A stretch of 64,000 bases of DNA from Biscogniauxia marginata (lineage: Eukaryota > Ascomycota > Sordariomycetes > Xylariales > Xylariaceae), in the NCBI GenBank assembly GCA_022695795.1, contig MU404084.1:248001-312000 (forward strand). The letters are read 5' to 3'. The position numbers were made by a program, and so were the translations under genes. The notes below the pieces were generated by a model, which was given only the letters and a program-made list of their open reading frames with translations, did no database searches and had not been told where the DNA came from. This document shows, piece after piece, positions 60,546-64,000 of the stretch. Numbering within the stretch: position 1 is the stretch's first letter; each line of letters starts with the position of its first letter.

Positions 60546-61930
60546 TGGTGCGAAGTTTGTGGAGGGCTTGCCTCGAAAGAAATCACTAGACACGCTCTCC
60601 AATTTTCAGCGAGGATGCCTGGCGTGGATGTTGCTATGAACTTCGCAAAGAAATTGAGATATTGTAGAAGGATTGGCAGAGGAGGATGCATTGGAATAGA
60701 GATTATCTATATCTAGGTACACACAAGGTTAGAAAGAAAAGAAAGAAAGGTCATTCGCTTATTTTACTTTTCCCCTAATTTAGGTACTTTTTTTTTGAAT
60801 TTTCGGTAATAGAGGCATAGCTCGTATTTTTTTTATTGAGGCTTTATAATGCGAAGTGATGTGTAGGTTATATGCTGGAGGGGTTTTTTTTTCTTTTTTT
60901 TCCCAGGTAAGATTACCTTATATACGGTACGGGACGTTGGATGATGAGGACGTTCTGTTAATTTCAGGAAAAATGTGTTATGCGCCTTAGCTTAGTGAGG
61001 CTTATATTTTAACACGTTCAAGGGAATACAGGTCGTAGAGAAAATGGGTGGAACGGGGTATATATAGGTAGGTATGTAATGGTGGGATGGGCAGGCTTAT
61101 GATGATGAAAGGTAAGCAGAAACTAGGAAACTAACCTGGAGAGATGGGACAGGGGGGAAGGGACATGGAAAAAGGGTCTTGTTGATGTTTGGAATGTCGA
61201 TAATTAACCCCTATATATGGGCAGTTATGACCCCGATCTCCTTCTCGTTCTTTTCTTCCCCTCTACCCCCCTCGAGTCGATCTATAGACAAGATTCAACA
61301 TCTTTAATTCCGTTTCACCAAGTTACTCGAACACCAAAATAATAGGGACATGCTTATATAGAAACTTGCTAACTTGGTTTACCTAAACGACTTATCATCC
61401 ATCTCACCAAAGAGGATATCATTGTAGTTTCAACTCAAGTCCAGATAACAAAGGTCACATAATCGATCCAATAGGAACGCAAATTTAGAAAGAGACTCAA
61501 GACATGGAAATTGAATATCTCTGTTACATATATAAAAAGAAGAAAAAAACACACGCTACGGTGGGGGGTATAATGGGCCAGCCAGCCCTCTCTCTCTCTC
61601 TCTGCCTTTCTCGCTCATCTCCCAAGTTTAACCATTCCAATCCAAAACTTTCTCCTGTCCGATATCCCAGGTTTGTCGACTCCGTCGATCCATTTTTTTA
61701 ATATATTTTGCTTCCGCCTCGAATATCCCTCGAGAGAATCCATGATCCATTTCATTCGTCCCGTTTCCCCAAGTATTCGGAATAAATAGTCAAAACGCAC
61801 AAAACCACGCCAGGGTAGGACCGGATGCTGAAAGTATAGCAAAATGAAATGCAAACGAAGCCGCAGGCTGGCCGAGCAAAAAGAATACGCCCAATATAAA
61901 ATCGTACGTGCCGTCAAAAGAATTTTCCGT
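60546..61930. other. Intergenic region
   Basis: T- and A-rich homopolymer pieces (60785-60905) and no coding signal. Spacer between the disrupted gene and the 3' end of the DUF6536 gene. Confidence 0.55.
61588..61603 (+). repeat. (CT)n microsatellite
   Basis: Eight CT units downstream of the DUF6536 gene. Confidence 0.9.
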
Positions 61931-64000
61931 TTAAGCGTAGCTCCTCCCCACGTCCATACACCCTAGTCCCAACCCGTTAGGGGCGAACGCACAATGCCCA
62001 ATCGACCGTATGCCGGGGCCGACGCCCATGCCCTCGTCCACGACCCCCCAAGCGAGGGGCGCCAACGCCATCTCGCTCCGTGCCTCGGCGCCAAGACCGC
62101 CGTTGCCGCCGCACCGAGCGCTGATGACGGCGCTACAGGACCCACCGCGCAGGACGAGCGGGTTTCCTGCGGCATCGCCGGTCGCAAGCCGGGCGGCGGG
62201 TGCGCGTCTGAGGCCCAGGGCAAGGACGCCGAGGAGTAGCGCCGTGAGCAGAGACAGGAGGGCGATCAGGGCCCGGGTGCCGAAGGCGATGGCGACCGTG
62301 GTCGTGGCCCTGCGTGCGATCATGTCCCTGGCTACAGTGGAGAACACGGCCTGGCTGAGGAGGAAGCCGAGACCCGCGAAGACGACGAGGAGGACCCAGG
62401 AAACTGGGCGCGGGAGTGTTAGGTACAAGCTGCTGATCTGGTGACCGGCCGGGTTGGAGGAGACGCGCAGGGGTCGGGGCGCGAGGGCGAAGAGGGAAAA
62501 CTCGTGCGAGAGGAAGTATGTGGTCAAAAGTGAGTTGATGATTAGATAGAGCACGGCGAGGAGGAGCTGTGGCAGCGCCGCGAGGAGCGCCATCTGCGCG
62601 GCTTCGATCGGCGTTGGGAGTAGGAATGTGGTGGCAGGAGAGGGTGTAGCGGTGCCGAAGGGTGTGAACGGATCGTCAGGGTTAGCGATTATCAATAGTG
62701 CCACTGCAACAGCAGTCGGGGCGCCAATTGCGAGCCAGGACAAAACCACCGAGGCCCAGTGAGAAATGGACGGAGTTTGAATCCAGTAATGGCTGGAGGG
62801 TTTATAAAATTTGGCCTCTTCAAGGCCCCAGCGCCCCTGGCGGACGTCAGCCTTTGTCATGAGACAAGCGTCTGTGGTCGTCGGATCTGGGTTTCGTGAA
62901 AAGTAGCGGAGAGCATCGCCGAGTGTGGCAAGTGGTTCGAACGTTGACCGTGTTAGGATGATAGCCATACTGATTACTGAGCCAAGATTGAGGAGTGCCA
63001 CAGCGCCTAGCATGGAGCCGCTGACGATGACGCTACACGTCTTTTCAGGGTTTCGAGTTGTAAATATTATGGCATTATATCTGCCAACAGTCAGTTGGGT
63101 CCCAACATAGAATCCTTTAATTCGCTCTGATAACCTACATTACTTGAGTCGTGACGGCGATCAGCAGGATGACGGCTCCTAAAGTTACCCTGAAGCCGGA
63201 TATGTGTATGAGGTTGCGCAAGGATGGTACGCCGATATCGAGCCACCACTTATTCTCATGCGCGATAGAAACTTCGTGTTTGGTTGGGCTCGAAAGGACC
63301 TGAAAGACGTGATTGGCGCCAGAGAGAATGGCGATAGTCAAGACGTTGATGACGACGTGAATCCCGATGTTGATATTATTCGCGGTGTTACAGTCGCCTG
63401 AGTAGATTGCCGACTCCCCTGATATAAGTTTCGTTCTGGTGATGACCAGTATTAAGCAGATGATTCCGACAACTAAGATTATGAATGCTAATAATGTATT
63501 AAAGACGACCCCGCCTCGCCATCCGGTAAAGTGTCGCCGAAGACCGCTTCGTGCGCTCGAATTACTGCATCCGTTCATGCCACCGGTAAGCTCGGTGCTA
63601 GAGGAGTAGAATTGTCCATACTCGACGAGATGCGATGTCAAGGTGTCTCTCCGCGATCTGATCTCAACGCCTCGCTCGCCCCATTTTCTCTGCTCCCTCT
63701 TTCTTGCCAGCGTCTCTGGCGTTTCCCCCCTCATGAAATTAACAATATAATCTGGGACGATGCTTCTGTCGATGCTCACGGCATCATCCTGCGTGCGGAA
63801 GAATGATCGAGGTTGCCAATTAGACGGGCGGAGCATTCCCAACCGGTTGGTAGATCCGAACCAGCTGCCAGATCCGAGGGTTGAAGGCACTCCCGAGGGG
63901 TTGCGATTGTGAAAGAGGTTACCTATCCGGCTAGAACGTGGACTTGATGCCACCTCAGAATTGGTACGGTTGTGGAAAGGCCATTGTACTGTCGGCGGCT
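61931..64000 (-). CDS. DUF6536 multi-pass membrane protein, 5' end missing
   Basis: Two exons within the window (64000-63139 and 63080-61931) with a 58-nt intron; the frame is open to the window edge, so the start lies beyond 64000. The N-terminal half carries the DUF6536 signature: GWRGGVVFN opening the first helix, SGDCNTANNINIGIHVVINV, and KWWLDIGVPSLRNL, with the intron after TTQV(I)YNAIIFTTR. The C-terminal half has four or five more helices and the conserved end GGSCSAVISARC ... WGVV ... GHCAFAPNGL. Eight or so transmembrane segments in all. The family is widespread in filamentous ascomycetes and has no established function. The right end of exon 2 is notably GC-rich. Confidence 0.9.

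Overview
This is a stretch of nuclear DNA from a filamentous ascomycete (Pezizomycotina, most likely a sordariomycete). The evidence is spliced genes with short introns (mostly 50-100 nt, GTAAGT-like donors, CTAAC/CTGAC branch sites, AG acceptors), fungus-restricted families (CFEM protein, GH72 glucanosyltransferase, fungal rhodopsin-like membrane protein, LaeA-type methyltransferase, DUF6536 membrane protein, Mhp1-like protein) and roughly one gene per 3 kb separated by long AT-rich spacers. Gene models were built by hand by joining reading frames at splice sites that keep frame and restore family motifs.

Layout. 2.2-8.7 kb: a group II PLP-dependent decarboxylase (+), a SnoaL-like protein (-) and a small UPF0390 protein (-). 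10-12.7 kb: a long CFEM receptor-like membrane protein (-). 14.6-19.2 kb: the RNA helicase DBP5 (-) and the F-BAR/C1/SH3 protein BZZ1 (+), divergent from a 741-bp spacer. 20-24.7 kb: a small membrane protein, a SET-domain protein and an unrecognised 568-aa repeat protein. 25.5-26.2 kb: a decayed 5-oxoprolinase relic. 28.3-29.8 kb: a GPI-anchored GH72 beta-1,3-glucanosyltransferase. 30.6-32.8 kb: a ten-exon LaeA-like methyltransferase with a 13-nt micro-exon that no simple ORF scan would show. 34-38 kb: an accessory, decaying zone with an SDR gene lacking a start codon and its catalytic lysine, flanked by two copies of a ~115-bp repeat, plus gene fragments. 38.6-41.4 kb: a HAD-like hydrolase (-) and ribosomal protein L5 (+), head to head. 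43.6-47.4 kb: a fungal rhodopsin-like 7-TM protein followed by a cytochrome P450 pseudogene carrying two in-frame stops and a 270-bp insertion. 48.5 kb: a small Pro/Gln-rich protein. 54.3-59.2 kb: an Mhp1-like leucine-rich protein and a small aminoglycoside-phosphotransferase-like pseudokinase. 59.4-60.5 kb: a disrupted unknown gene. 61.9-64 kb: a DUF6536 multi-pass membrane protein that runs off the window.

Core housekeeping genes (DBP5, BZZ1, RPL5, UPF0390, Mhp1-like) are interleaved with accessory or secondary-metabolism-type genes (PLP decarboxylase, SnoaL-like, LaeA-like, SDR, P450, SET). The accessory set does not form one compact biosynthetic cluster: directions alternate and spacers are long. 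The most notable content is the set of genes caught in decay (5-oxoprolinase, SDR, P450, 59.4-kb gene), the micro-exon methyltransferase, and the abrupt GC changes inside single genes. I found no clear undescribed defence or mobile system.
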